Notes: a model not told the origin generated them from the letters alone. A DNA stretch of 8,585 bases from an uncultured Bacteroidales bacterium (GCA_937886455.1 CALGCU010000260.1:1-8585), one strand, 5' to 3'; shown: positions 1-7,150, numbered from the stretch's first letter. Made by a program: numbers and translations.

Positions 1-822
1 AAGGACAATAAGATTAAAGTGGGGGTGGAAGGATATATCGTCGGGGCATATGGTAACAATAAAGCTCCTGTTTATGGAGAAGCAGCTCTCACTGCTGACA
101 ACCAATATAACGTGTTGATTGCTGACGCTGCTGATGATTATACCACTGCTGTGTGCGTGCAATTGCCTGCTGGTGTGATTCGTGATGGAGTTAACCTTGT
201 AACTCACGGAGAAAACTTAGGTAAAAAACTCAAAATTCATGGTACTTTGGAAGCCTACAACACTATGCCTGGTGTGAAAAATGGTGATGAAGCTTATCTG
301 GATGGTAAAAAAGTAGATGGAGCTATAGATGTAACTGGAAAAATCTTCGCAGAAACTTTGCTCACACAAGAAAGTTTTGACAAATTCACAGCCTATAGTG
401 TAGCCGGTGACCAAGTGTGGACTTTTGATGAAAAATATGGTGCAAAAATGTCTGGATACGCTGATGGCAAATCAATTGCAAACGAAGACTGGTTCATTTC
501 TCCTGCTATTGATTTGACCGGACTACCTTCTGCTGAATTAAGCTTTGAACATGCTCGCGGACCAAAAGGTAGCATGGCTGTTGCTTTGTCTAATTATGTT
601 GTACTGCTTTCTAATGACTATGTTTCCGGTGATCCTAATGCCGCTACTTGGGAAGTTGTAGAAGGTGTAAATCATGGTAATACAGCATGGGGATATGTTT
701 CTTCTGGAAAATTGCCTATCCCATCGGCTTACTTGACCGCTAATTGTCGCATTGCGCTAAAATATACTTGCTCTGATGCTGAATCAGCTACATGGGAAGT
801 AAGAAATATCGTGGTTGAATAA
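1..822 (+). CDS. Secreted/surface protein, 3' end only: OB-like module plus choice-of-anchor J-like domain
   Basis: The reading frame is open from base 1, so this is the C-terminal 273 codons of a longer gene; a GTG at 19 is inside the frame and is not taken as the start. The first ~90 residues (VEGYIVGAYG, then repeated beta strands ending in GTLEAYNTMPGVKN) resemble the OB-fold modules (DUF6359/DUF5689 type) of Bacteroidota surface proteins. From about nt 345 to the stop, a segment with TLLTQESFDKFTAYSV, DWFISPAIDLTG and AELSFEHARG matches the choice-of-anchor J/jelly-roll pattern, in which a beta sandwich binds carbohydrate or protein. The protein ends right after the last predicted strand (WEVRNIVVE), with no type IX secretion CTD. 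The N-terminus would be expected to carry a lipoprotein or secretion signal, but it is outside the window. The ligand is unknown. Domain naming is from memory of family patterns; the partial status is certain. Confidence 0.8.
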   Translation, partial: KDNKIKVGVEGYIVGAYGNNKAPVYGEAALTADNQYNVLIADAADDYTTAVCVQLPAGVIRDGVNLVTHGENLGKKLKIHGTLEAYNTMPGVKNGDEAYLDGKKVDGAIDVTGKIFAETLLTQESFDKFTAYSVAGDQVWTFDEKYGAKMSGYADGKSIANEDWFISPAIDLTGLPSAELSFEHARGPKGSMAVALSNYVVLLSNDYVSGDPNAATWEVVEGVNHGNTAWGYVSSGKLPIPSAYLTANCRIALKYTCSDAESATWEVRNIVVE

Positions 823-849
823 TCTTAATCCTCAACCAATATAACACAC

Positions 850-884
850 AACAGGATGTGCCTTCTGAGCACATCCTGTTTTTT
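850..884 (+). terminator. Rho-independent terminator after the partial surface-protein gene
   Basis: A perfect 12-bp stem (850-861 AACAGGATGTGC pairs with 869-880) encloses a 7-nt loop (862-868). The stem runs into a T tract at 879-884. It lies 27 bases after the stop at 822 and ends the upstream transcript before the glucosaminidase promoter. Confidence 0.93.
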
Positions 885-933
885 ATTGCAACCACCATTT
901 TACACTCTTACAAGCAAAGATTGTTGTTCTATC

Positions 934-966
934 TTTAGTCAATCTCGTTTATTTACAGTATATTTG
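934..966 (+). promoter_or_regulatory. Putative Bacteroidota sigma-ABfr promoter for the glucosaminidase-DUF721 unit
   Basis: TATATTTG at 959-966 fits the Bacteroidota -7 element TAnnTTTG. A weak -33 candidate, TTTA at 934-937, lies 21 bases upstream. The start codon follows 44 bases after the -7 element. The -33 match is poor, so the assignment rests mainly on the -7 box and on its place after a terminator. Confidence 0.6.
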
Positions 967-1010
967 CAAACGGAAATAATGTAATACGACTATTAACAAG
1001 ATTCTTTTGT

Positions 1011-1991
1011 ATGAAGAAACATTTTTTTTGCACCATTTGCTGTATAATATTCTTCACAGTAGCCTACTCACAACAAAAAAATCAAGCCTATATAGACTAT
1101 ATCCAAAAATATGCGCCTATTGCCGTATCCGAACAATCTAAATTTGGAATTCCGGCAAGTATCACCCTCGCTCAAGGTCTCTTAGAGTCCGGAGCTGGAC
1201 AAAGTGAGTTAGCACGTAAATCCAATAATCACTTTGGAATAAAATGCCACACCGGTTGGACAGGCGAACGCACATACCATGATGATGATGCGCGCCAAGA
1301 GTGCTTCCGTAAATATCAACACGTCTCTGAGTCCTATGACGACCACTCACTCTTTCTCACATCTCGTTCACGCTATGCAGAACTGTTTAAATTAAAACCC
1401 ACCGACTACAAGGCGTGGGCACACGGACTCAAAAAAGCAGGATATGCCACCGACCCAAACTATGCACACAAACTGATTAAAATCATTGAGGATTACGACC
1501 TTCATCAATTAGATCTTAATGGTAAAATAGCAGTCGCCACCACAACGAAACAACAAGATAAAAAATCCACTCAACAAGAGAAAAAAGCAAAAAACGGAAA
1601 ACTATCTACACCCACCAAAGAAAACCTTATGGGTGAAGTACCGGCATATACACCTCATGCTGTGGCTCGATTAAATGGTGTGAAATGTATTATTGCTGAA
1701 GCTGGAGATTCATACTCAAGTATAGCTCATGAATTTGGACTTACAGAAAAAGAACTGTTGCGCTTTAATGATATAACAAAAGCGATACCATTGCAAAAAG
1801 GAGATAGAGTTTTTCTGGGTGTTAAGAAATGCCGTGCACCAAAGGCCAACACATACTACATCGTCAAAGAAGGTGATACAGCACATGCCATCTCACAACG
1901 CTATGCTATCCGTTTAAAGAAATTGTATGACCTCAACCAAATGAAGTATTCTCAAGGGGTTCAGGTTGGTCAAAGATTGCGCTTGAGATGA
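1011..1991 (+). CDS. Secreted glucosaminidase (GH73/FlgJ-like) with two C-terminal LysM domains
   Basis: This is probably a peptidoglycan hydrolase that cleaves glycan strands at N-acetylglucosamine and takes part in wall remodelling or cell separation in the periplasm. Residues 1-20 form a signal peptide (KK, then a hydrophobic core, cleavage likely after AYS). Residues ~26-165 are the glucosaminidase domain: ITLAQGLLESGAGQSELA places the expected catalytic Glu at residue 59, followed by NNHFGIKC, the FRKY segment, and a closing helix with WAHGLKKAGYATDPNYAHKL. A Lys/Gln-rich linker (~177-205) leads to LysM 1 (~226-270, rather divergent) and LysM 2 (281-326, YYIVKEGDT...QVGQRLRLR), which should hold the enzyme on peptidoglycan. 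Length and order match Bacteroidota glucosaminidase-LysM proteins. The start ATG is the first in frame and gives a proper signal peptide. The stop overlaps the next gene by ATGA, which suggests translational coupling. The family call is secure; exact bond specificity is not shown by sequence. Confidence 0.93.
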   Translation: MKKHFFCTICCIIFFTVAYSQQKNQAYIDYIQKYAPIAVSEQSKFGIPASITLAQGLLESGAGQSELARKSNNHFGIKCHTGWTGERTYHDDDARQECFRKYQHVSESYDDHSLFLTSRSRYAELFKLKPTDYKAWAHGLKKAGYATDPNYAHKLIKIIEDYDLHQLDLNGKIAVATTTKQQDKKSTQQEKKAKNGKLSTPTKENLMGEVPAYTPHAVARLNGVKCIIAEAGDSYSSIAHEFGLTEKELLRFNDITKAIPLQKGDRVFLGVKKCRAPKANTYYIVKEGDTAHAISQRYAIRLKKLYDLNQMKYSQGVQVGQRLRLR

Positions 1992-2278
1992 AACGAGGTA
2001 AAACAGAAAACTTAGCAGACATCCTTAATCAACTCCTTGAAAACACCCAATTGGAAAGAGGACTCTTGGAAAGACAAGTGGTCAGAATCGTCTATCAAAC
2101 ATTGGGGCAGTTAGGAACAAAATACCTGCGTAAAGTAGAACTCAAAAATGGTGTGCTTTACCTTTATCTCACATCAGCAGCACTAAGACAAGAGTTGTAC
2201 ATGTCCAGAATGGCCTTTGTAGAAAGAATAAATCTACAATTAGGAAAGAAAATAGTACAAGATTTACGCATATCTTAA
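1988..2278 (+). CDS. DUF721 / DciA-like small protein
   Basis: This 96-residue protein fits the DUF721 family, which includes DciA, a loader of the replicative helicase DnaB in bacteria that lack DnaC. The visible match is the short KH-like core: a helix (VVRIVYQTLGQLGTKYL), then two strands and a helix reading VELKNGVLYLYLTSAALRQEL, then a final helix with the INLQLGKKIVQDLRI ending typical of the family. The tryptophan often found at the start of the core is absent. The length is normal for Bacteroidota members, which lack the long disordered tail of actinobacterial forms. It starts inside the stop of the glucosaminidase gene (ATGA), so the two are almost certainly co-transcribed and translationally coupled. 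I recall the usual neighbour in the phylum as recF, so a wall-hydrolase partner would be less expected. Family membership is likely; helicase loading in this organism is inferred. Confidence 0.8.
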   Translation: MKRGKTENLADILNQLLENTQLERGLLERQVVRIVYQTLGQLGTKYLRKVELKNGVLYLYLTSAALRQELYMSRMAFVERINLQLGKKIVQDLRIS

Positions 2279-2328
2279 GGTAAACTCTACAGATTTTATT
2301 TTTTGTATTTTTTTAAGACGATAAATCA

Positions 2329-2359
2329 TTGGTTTCGTCATATCTTTTTTATACCTTTG
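2329..2359 (+). promoter_or_regulatory. Bacteroidota-type promoter for prs
   Basis: A -7 element TACCTTTG at 2352-2359 matches TAnnTTTG, and TTG at 2329-2331 lies 20 bases upstream as the -33 element. The prs ATG follows 34 bases later, implying a short leader of roughly 27 nt. The T-rich run between 2290 and 2314 upstream is AT-rich context without a clear hairpin. Confidence 0.75.
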
Positions 2360-2393
2360 CACCCGAAAAATTCATCTCTTCAATTCTATAATC

Positions 2394-3341
2394 ATGGCGA
2401 TAGATACTACTCACCCTTACAAGATTTTTGCAGGTACGAACAGTCGTTACTTGGCACAAAAAATTTGTGACACGCTTGGCTGTCAATTAGGTAAATCAAA
2501 CACTGTACGTTTCTCTGATGGAGAGTTCGCAGTGTCATTTGAGGAATCAATTCGTGGACAACATGTTTACATCGTTCAATCTACATTCCCTAATTCCGAT
2601 AATATGATGGAATTACTCCTGATGATTGACGCTGCTAAACGTGCTTCTGCCTACAAAGTGGCGGCTGTTATCCCTTATTTTGGATGGGCACGCCAGGATA
2701 GAAAAGACAAACCACGTGTGTCTATCGGAGCTAAATTGGTTGCTAATATGCTACAAGTAGCAGGTGTTGACCGCGTGTTGACTATGGACCTACATGCAGA
2801 CCAAATTCAAGGATTCTTTGACATACCGGTTGACCACTTGTATGCTTCAACCATATTTTTACCCTACATCAAGTCTTTGCAATTGGAAAATCTGGTTATC
2901 GCTTCTCCTGATGTGGGAGGTTCTAAGCGTGCTGGAGGCTACTCCAAATATTTAGACGTAACAATGGTGCTCTGCCACAAAACAAGAGAAAAAGCAAACG
3001 TGGTGAGCGAAATGCGAATCATTGGTGATGTAAAAGACAAAAACGTCATCATTATGGACGACATGGTGGATACAGCCGGAACACTCTGCAAAGCTGCCAA
3101 CATCATGATGGAAAACGGTGCTCGCAGCGTACGTGCTATTGTTTCTCATGGCGTGATGTCTGGTAAAGCATGTGAAAACGTTATGTCATCTGCTCTTCAA
3201 GAAATAGTATTCTCTGATTCTATTCCATTTGACACCACTCGTTGCCCTAAAGTAAAAGTGTTGTCTATTGCCGAATTGTTTGCTGACACAATCACTCGTA
3301 TCCAAGACCAACGCTCCATTAGTGAACAATATCTGATGTAA
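2394..3341 (+). CDS. prs: Ribose-phosphate pyrophosphokinase (PRPP synthase)
   Basis: This cytosolic enzyme transfers pyrophosphate from ATP to ribose 5-phosphate, making PRPP for purine, pyrimidine, NAD, histidine and tryptophan synthesis. At 315 residues it has the usual class I length. Visible signatures are FSDGE (40-44), the ATP-binding stretch YFGWARQDRKDKPR (95-108), DLHADQIQGFFDIP with the conserved His134, the flexible-loop pair Lys196/Arg198 (HKTRE), and the PRPP loop DDMVDTAGT (222-230), where many relatives have DMIDTGGT. The ATG at 2394 gives the expected N-terminus (KIFAGTNS near residue 10). The gene has its own promoter and ends at a hairpin shared with the convergent frr gene, so it seems to be monocistronic. 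Nothing appears missing. Confidence 0.97.
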   Translation: MAIDTTHPYKIFAGTNSRYLAQKICDTLGCQLGKSNTVRFSDGEFAVSFEESIRGQHVYIVQSTFPNSDNMMELLLMIDAAKRASAYKVAAVIPYFGWARQDRKDKPRVSIGAKLVANMLQVAGVDRVLTMDLHADQIQGFFDIPVDHLYASTIFLPYIKSLQLENLVIASPDVGGSKRAGGYSKYLDVTMVLCHKTREKANVVSEMRIIGDVKDKNVIIMDDMVDTAGTLCKAANIMMENGARSVRAIVSHGVMSGKACENVMSSALQEIVFSDSIPFDTTRCPKVKVLSIAELFADTITRIQDQRSISEQYLM

Positions 3342-3360
3342 AACATTTACACAACTCACA

Positions 3361-3406
3361 ATAAGAAAGCCGGATCAAAAGTTTTATTTGACCCGGCTTC
3401 TTTTAT
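3361..3406. terminator. Bidirectional terminator between convergent prs and frr
   Basis: A stem of 3367-3379 with 3387-3399 (GCCGG core, loop AGTTTTA) sits 19-26 bases after the prs stop and about 35 bases after the frr stop. In the plus-strand RNA it has one A-C mismatch (3374/3392); in the minus-strand RNA that position becomes a G-U pair. T-rich tails follow on both strands (CTTCTTTTATT on plus, CTTTCTTAT on minus), so it can end transcripts from both sides. Confidence 0.88.
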
Positions 3407-3440
3407 TGTGATTCCTCTTATAAGTAGGCTTCTATGCTCA

Positions 3441-4001
3441 CTACACAGTCATAATCTCTTTTTCTTTGGCTGCAAGAAGTTCTTCCACTTTCTTGATATA
3501 CTTGTCATGAATCTTCTGAACTTCGCCTTCTGCATCTTTCTCTACATCTTCAGGCAAACCTTCCTTAACAAGTTTTTTCAATTTTTCAATTGCATCACGA
3601 CGAGCATTACGAATACTTACTTTCGCATCTTCACCCTCAGCCTTTGCTTGTTTGGCAAGTTGTTTACGACGCTCCTCGGTCAGTGGAGGAAATGACAAGC
3701 GTATAATCTCACCATTATTAGCCGGAGTAATACCGATGTCAGAATTCAAAAGAGCTTTCTCTATCACCGGAAGAAGATTCTTCTCCCAAGGCTGAATGGT
3801 AATTGTCTTGGCATCTGGAGCAGAGATTGTTGCCACATTGGCAAGAGGAGTCATACTTCCATAATATTCCACGCGAACTGGATCCAATATGCGCGCACTC
3901 GCTTTACCGGCACGAATGTGTGCTAATGTGTCATCCAAAAACATAATAGTCGCCTGCATACTTTCTTCTGCTTGGGCGAAGTAGGGCTTAACGTCCATCA
4001 T
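3441..4001 (-). CDS. frr: Ribosome recycling factor
   Basis: RRF works with EF-G in the cytosol to split post-termination ribosomes from mRNA. The 186-residue protein has the family length and marks: a first helix leading to HIRAGKASARILDPV (28-42, equivalent to the RAGRA motif), VEYYGSMTPLANVA (44-57), ITPANNGEIIRLSFPPLTEERR (91-112, the strongest signature), SIRNARRDA (129-137) and a final long helix. The start is the first of two adjacent ATGs (3999-4001 and 3996-3998, giving MMDV or MDV); the choice between them cannot be made from the sequence. It lies 19 bases after the pyrH stop on the same strand with no terminator between, so it is the second gene of a pyrH-frr operon, an order conserved in many bacteria. 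Confidence 0.97.
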   Translation of the reverse strand: MMDVKPYFAQAEESMQATIMFLDDTLAHIRAGKASARILDPVRVEYYGSMTPLANVATISAPDAKTITIQPWEKNLLPVIEKALLNSDIGITPANNGEIIRLSFPPLTEERRKQLAKQAKAEGEDAKVSIRNARRDAIEKLKKLVKEGLPEDVEKDAEGEVQKIHDKYIKKVEELLAAKEKEIMTV

Positions 4002-4020
4002 ATTGTTGAGGTTTTTTAAA

Positions 4021-4731
4021 TTATATTTTCACTAAAGTTCCTATTTGTTCTCCTTCCATCACTTTCTTTAAATTACCTACGGTGTCCATGTCAAACACAT
4101 AAATAGGCATCTTATTTTCCTTGCAAAGTGTAGTAGCCGTCAAATCCATCACACGCAGGTTGCGAGTGTAAATCTCATCATAACTTATCTCGCTAAACTT
4201 CACAGCGCTTGGGTCTTTCTCCGGGTCAGCGGTGTAAATACCATCCACGCGAGTTCCTTTCAACATCACATCTGCTTCTATCTCGATTGCACGAAGAGCT
4301 GAGCCCGTGTCGGTTGTGAAATAAGGACATCCTGTTCCGGCTGAGAAAATCGCTATTTCACCATTGTTCAACACTTCTAATGCACGATGTTTGCTGTAAA
4401 ATTCACCAATTGGCTCCATCCGAACGGCGGTCAAAACACGCACACGTGCACCCACACTTTCCAATGCTGAACTCAAGGCAAGACTGTTTATCACAGTGGC
4501 AAGCATACCCATCTGGTCACCCTTCACGCGGTCAAAACCCTTGGATGCACCACTCAAACCTCTGAATATGTTGCCTCCGCCTATCACTATGCCCACCTGA
4601 ACACCCATGTCCGAAATCTCTTTAATCTGACGTGCGTAATCTGCAAGACGCTCTTCGTCAATGCCATATTGGCGGCTCCCCATCAGCGACTCGCCACTCA
4701 ATTTCAATAATATACGTTTATATACAGCCAT
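4021..4731 (-). CDS. pyrH: UMP kinase (uridylate kinase)
   Basis: PyrH phosphorylates UMP to UDP with ATP, the step before all pyrimidine nucleotides, and is normally a GTP-activated, UTP-inhibited hexamer. The 236-residue protein belongs to the amino acid kinase fold: KLSGESLMG (10-18), GGGNIFRG (51-58), MGMLATVINSLAL (74-86), GTGCPYFTTDTGSALRA (132-148) and RVDGIYTADPEKDPSA (161-176). The frame stays open for 33 more codons upstream to an ATG at 4830, but that part (rich in Cys/Phe/Tyr) does not resemble the family. A promoter also lies inside it, so the start is set at 4731 (MAVYKRILLKLSGE). It is first in the operon with frr and diverges from rbfA. Confidence 0.97.
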   Translation of the reverse strand: MAVYKRILLKLSGESLMGSRQYGIDEERLADYARQIKEISDMGVQVGIVIGGGNIFRGLSGASKGFDRVKGDQMGMLATVINSLALSSALESVGARVRVLTAVRMEPIGEFYSKHRALEVLNNGEIAIFSAGTGCPYFTTDTGSALRAIEIEADVMLKGTRVDGIYTADPEKDPSAVKFSEISYDEIYTRNLRVMDLTATTLCKENKMPIYVFDMDTVGNLKKVMEGEQIGTLVKI

Positions 4732-4762
4732 AATATATGAAAGATTTAGTCTAATCTTTTCG

Positions 4763-4794
4763 CAAAAGTAATCAAACAGATGCAAAATAGCAAA
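4763..4794 (-). promoter_or_regulatory. Bacteroidota-type promoter for pyrH-frr
   Basis: On the minus strand, TTTG (4794-4791) and TACTTTTG (4770-4763) are separated by 20 bases, a good match to the TTTG / TAnnTTTG promoter. The pyrH ATG follows 31 bases after the -7 element. This supports the start at 4731 over the longer open frame. Confidence 0.82.
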
Positions 4795-4834
4795 TCTTAT
4801 ATAAAGATATACGCAAACAAAACAACACACTTTC

Positions 4835-4867
4835 TTGAAGCGGAATAAACTAAATTACTTATCTTTG
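4835..4867 (+). promoter_or_regulatory. Bacteroidota-type promoter for rbfA-permease-lipoprotein unit
   Basis: TATCTTTG at 4860-4867 matches the -7 element; TTGA at 4835-4838 lies 21 bases upstream as a plausible -33 element. The rbfA ATG is 25 bases downstream. It diverges from the pyrH promoter, and the two -33 boxes are about 40 bases apart. Confidence 0.72.
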
Positions 4868-4892
4868 CATACGGATAATCAAATAATACAAT

Positions 4893-5228
4893 ATGCAACA
4901 AACAAGACAACAAAAAATAGCAAGACTATTACAAAAAGAATTAGGAGATATCTTCCTCTCTGTGGCTAAACAACATCAAGGAACTCTCATCTCTGTCTCA
5001 GAAGTTAGAGTAAGCCCCGACCTCAGCATTGCACACGCCTATCTGAGTATATTCCCCGATAATAGGGCACAAGAAATGCTCACAATTGTAGAAGACAACA
5101 TCAAAACAATCAGATTTGAATTGGGCAATAGGGTGAGACACCAACTGCGTATCATACCCGAACTGCGATTCCATCACGACAAAACGATTGACTATCTTGA
5201 AAATATAGACAATCTGCTCAATCAATAA
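4893..5228 (+). CDS. rbfA: Ribosome-binding factor A
   Basis: RbfA binds the immature 30S subunit and helps 16S rRNA 5'-end maturation and cold adaptation. The 111-residue protein has the single KH-like fold: an N-terminal helix (QQKIARLLQKELGDIF), VSEVRVSPDLSIAHAYLSIF (35-54), and LRIIPELRFHHDKTIDYLENID (85-106), which contains the conserved P-E-L-x-F-x-x-D segment. Length and order are standard. The upstream promoter and the 24-base gap to the following permease gene make it the first gene of a three-gene run; rbfA followed by this type of permease is, as I recall, a common Bacteroidota arrangement. Confidence 0.95.
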   Translation: MQQTRQQKIARLLQKELGDIFLSVAKQHQGTLISVSEVRVSPDLSIAHAYLSIFPDNRAQEMLTIVEDNIKTIRFELGNRVRHQLRIIPELRFHHDKTIDYLENIDNLLNQ

Positions 5229-5252
5229 ACACTACACGCTTCGCCTGATTCA

Positions 5253-6467
5253 ATGAAAACAGAATTGCTCATAGCATGGCGCTACTTGTTCAGTAAGAAA
5301 AGCCATAATGCCATCAACATTGTGGCTGGAATATCTGCGGCGGGAGTCGGAGTAGCAACTATGGCTTTGGTATGCGTACTCTCTGTGCTGAATGGATTTA
5401 ATCGGCTCATTGAAGACATGTTCTCTGCATTCGACCCTGATTTGAGAATTGAATCGGTGGAGGGAAAAACCATTGTCCTGGATTCCCTGAAGAATATCGC
5501 AACGCTACCTCAAGTGGACGTTATGGCGCTCACCATTGAAGAAAATGCGTTGGTAAGATTCTCCAACAAACAACTACCGGCAACAATCAAAGGAGTGGAC
5601 ACCTGTTTTAACCAACTCACAAATATCGACTCCATTATGTTCGATGGCTCATTCCAGACATTTGACGGAGCATTTGAAAGGTGTGTGCCCGGTGTTGGAT
5701 TGGCAAGCAAGATGGGAATCACCCCCTATTTTATTGACCCTGTCAGAATCTATGCACCACAAAAAGGAAAACAAATCAACCTTGTCCGTCCGGATAGAAG
5801 CTTCAATGAAGCATCCACATTCATCAGCGGAATTTTTGCTGTGCAACAAGCAAAATACGATGACACCTACATGATTGTATCTTTGCAATTAGCACAAGAA
5901 CTCTTCGGATACAAAAACAACGAAGCTACAGCGGTGGAAATAAAACTCAAAAATAACGACAATGCAAAAGAGGCAAAAAAACTAATCAAAGATATACTCG
6001 GCAACTCCTACACAGTACTCGATAGATACGAACAACAAGCCGACTTCTTCCGAATTGTCAAAATCGAAAAGTGGATTACATTCTTCCTGCTTTCATTCAT
6101 TCTCTTAATTGCTACATTCAACATCATTGGCTCATTATCCATGCTGATTATTGAGAAAAAACAAGACATACAAATCCTACAAAGTCTCGGCGCTACACCA
6201 TCCTTCATTTACAAGATTTTCCTATTGGAAGGATGGATGATTTCGGCCATAGGAGCACTCATCGGACTCATAGTGGGTACACTCATCTGCTGGGGACAAC
6301 AACAATACGGATGGCTCAGAATGGGAGCCGGCTATATCATTGATGCCTACCCCGTACACCTGCAAGTGGCAGACCTACTGCTTATTCTCATCACTGTGTG
6401 GACACTTGGATTTATTGCGGCTTTCTATCCTGCACAAAAAGCAAAAAAACAACCTCTTAAGTCATGA
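5253..6467 (+). CDS. FtsX-like ABC transporter permease, LolC/LolE type
   Basis: This inner-membrane protein probably serves in lipoprotein release toward the outer membrane. Its 404 residues have the LolC/E layout: a short cytoplasmic start (LLIAWRYLFSKKSHNAIN), TM1 at ~22-48, a large periplasmic domain (~50-270), then three TM segments at ~272-297, 324-348 and 371-393. Between TM2 and TM3 is the coupling-helix region EKKQDIQILQSLGATPSFIY (301-320), which contacts the ATPase in this family and is the clearest diagnostic. No LolD-type ATPase gene lies beside it, so the ATPase must be encoded elsewhere. The final bases overlap the next start as ATGA, coupling it to the small lipoprotein gene. 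The general class is certain; LolC versus LolE, or another FtsX-family role, is not resolved. Confidence 0.9.
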   Translation: MKTELLIAWRYLFSKKSHNAINIVAGISAAGVGVATMALVCVLSVLNGFNRLIEDMFSAFDPDLRIESVEGKTIVLDSLKNIATLPQVDVMALTIEENALVRFSNKQLPATIKGVDTCFNQLTNIDSIMFDGSFQTFDGAFERCVPGVGLASKMGITPYFIDPVRIYAPQKGKQINLVRPDRSFNEASTFISGIFAVQQAKYDDTYMIVSLQLAQELFGYKNNEATAVEIKLKNNDNAKEAKKLIKDILGNSYTVLDRYEQQADFFRIVKIEKWITFFLLSFILLIATFNIIGSLSMLIIEKKQDIQILQSLGATPSFIYKIFLLEGWMISAIGALIGLIVGTLICWGQQQYGWLRMGAGYIIDAYPVHLQVADLLLILITVWTLGFIAAFYPAQKAKKQPLKS

Positions 6468-7099
6468 AACAAAATACATACACATACATATTACTCACAC
6501 TATGTTTCATGGGAATGTGTGCCTGCTCAGGAGATAACAACCAACCACAGGTAAATAAACACTTCACTATGGACACTCCGTTTGCAGAAGCAAATGCAAT
6601 CTACTACGGACCTTTCTATCAGGATCTTGGCATCACAACACAAGTCTTTGAAATGGAATTCTACACAGAAGGTCTCACAATTGACTCTTTGGGAACCCTC
6701 ACAGGAACAGGCTACCACCTCTACATCACCGACCTGTTCGCACAAACCACCGACTCAATACCACCACAAGGAACATACACCATTGATTCAATCAACTATG
6801 GACAACCATTCACCATCATGCCCGGCAAGAAGTTTACAACTGAACTCGCTGTCGGCGCGCAACTCACACACGTGGGAAGTGAATTTATTTCCACCTATTT
6901 CCTCGACACTGGAACACTCACCCTGCAATGGCAAGGCGACACAGCTCATGTGAAATTGGACATGCTCACAACATCGCAAGATAAACTGCAAACTGAATTC
7001 TATGGAACACTTCCTGTTTACTACATAGAATACAACACCGAAAAATATGCAAATAGTAAGATACAACGAAAAAAATATGCAAAAAAGCATGTTTTATAA
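6464..7099 (+). CDS. Small predicted lipoprotein of unknown function
   Basis: I do not recognise a named family. The 211-residue product begins with a lipoprotein signal: KQ start, hydrophobic stretch TYILLTLCFMGM, then lipobox M-C-A-C with Cys21 as the acylated residue. The Cys at -2 is unusual. The mature part is rich in Thr, Tyr, Gly and short beta-strand patterns (IYYGPFYQD, FEMEFYTEGL, GYHLYITDLFA, PPQGTYTID, GTLTLQWQG, LQTEFYGTLP). This order can be followed loosely in the next lipoprotein (7257-8369), suggesting a shared domain. The last ~20 residues are basic and contain a small KYA repeat. The gene overlaps the permease stop by ATGA, so it is co-expressed with rbfA and the permease. 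Its role beside a lipoprotein-transport-type permease is open; no catalytic motif is seen. Confidence 0.8.
   Translation: MKQNTYTYILLTLCFMGMCACSGDNNQPQVNKHFTMDTPFAEANAIYYGPFYQDLGITTQVFEMEFYTEGLTIDSLGTLTGTGYHLYITDLFAQTTDSIPPQGTYTIDSINYGQPFTIMPGKKFTTELAVGAQLTHVGSEFISTYFLDTGTLTLQWQGDTAHVKLDMLTTSQDKLQTEFYGTLPVYYIEYNTEKYANSKIQRKKYAKKHVL
7041..7083 (+). repeat. Short direct repeat at the 3' end of the small lipoprotein gene
   Basis: AAAAATATGCAAA occurs exactly at 7041-7053 and again at 7071-7083, 30 bases (ten codons) apart and in frame, coding for KYAN and KYAK. It looks like an old tandem duplication that lengthened the basic tail, but low-complexity A-rich DNA could also give this by chance. 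Confidence 0.4.
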
Positions 7100-7150
7100 C
7101 TATTTTTTATGCAAAAAAACAATTTTAAGTAAAAAATAACTTAATCTCGC

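Noticed and set aside
19..822. GTG at 19 as a true start of the first gene
   Set aside because: The frame is open to base 1 and the domain is already under way, so this is an internal codon of a truncated gene.
2279..2320. T-rich stretch after the DUF721 gene as a terminator
   Set aside because: There are T runs but no stable preceding hairpin.
3408..3695. Plus-strand open frame over frr
   Set aside because: Antisense to the clear frr gene; the Phe/Leu-rich product is the complement of Lys/Glu codons.
4732..4830. 33-codon N-terminal extension of pyrH
   Set aside because: The sequence is unlike the UMP kinase family and contains a good promoter for the gene, so it is leader/intergenic DNA.
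6582..6953. 123-codon plus-strand open frame inside the small lipoprotein gene
   Set aside because: Overlaps a gene with a clear lipoprotein signal; low-complexity Ser/Thr/Gln/His product without a recognisable motif, so a shadow frame.
7075..7130. Possible terminator after the small lipoprotein gene
   Set aside because: Only a 4-5-bp ATGC/GCAT pairing around A/T runs; too weak to call, though some termination before the next promoter is plausible.
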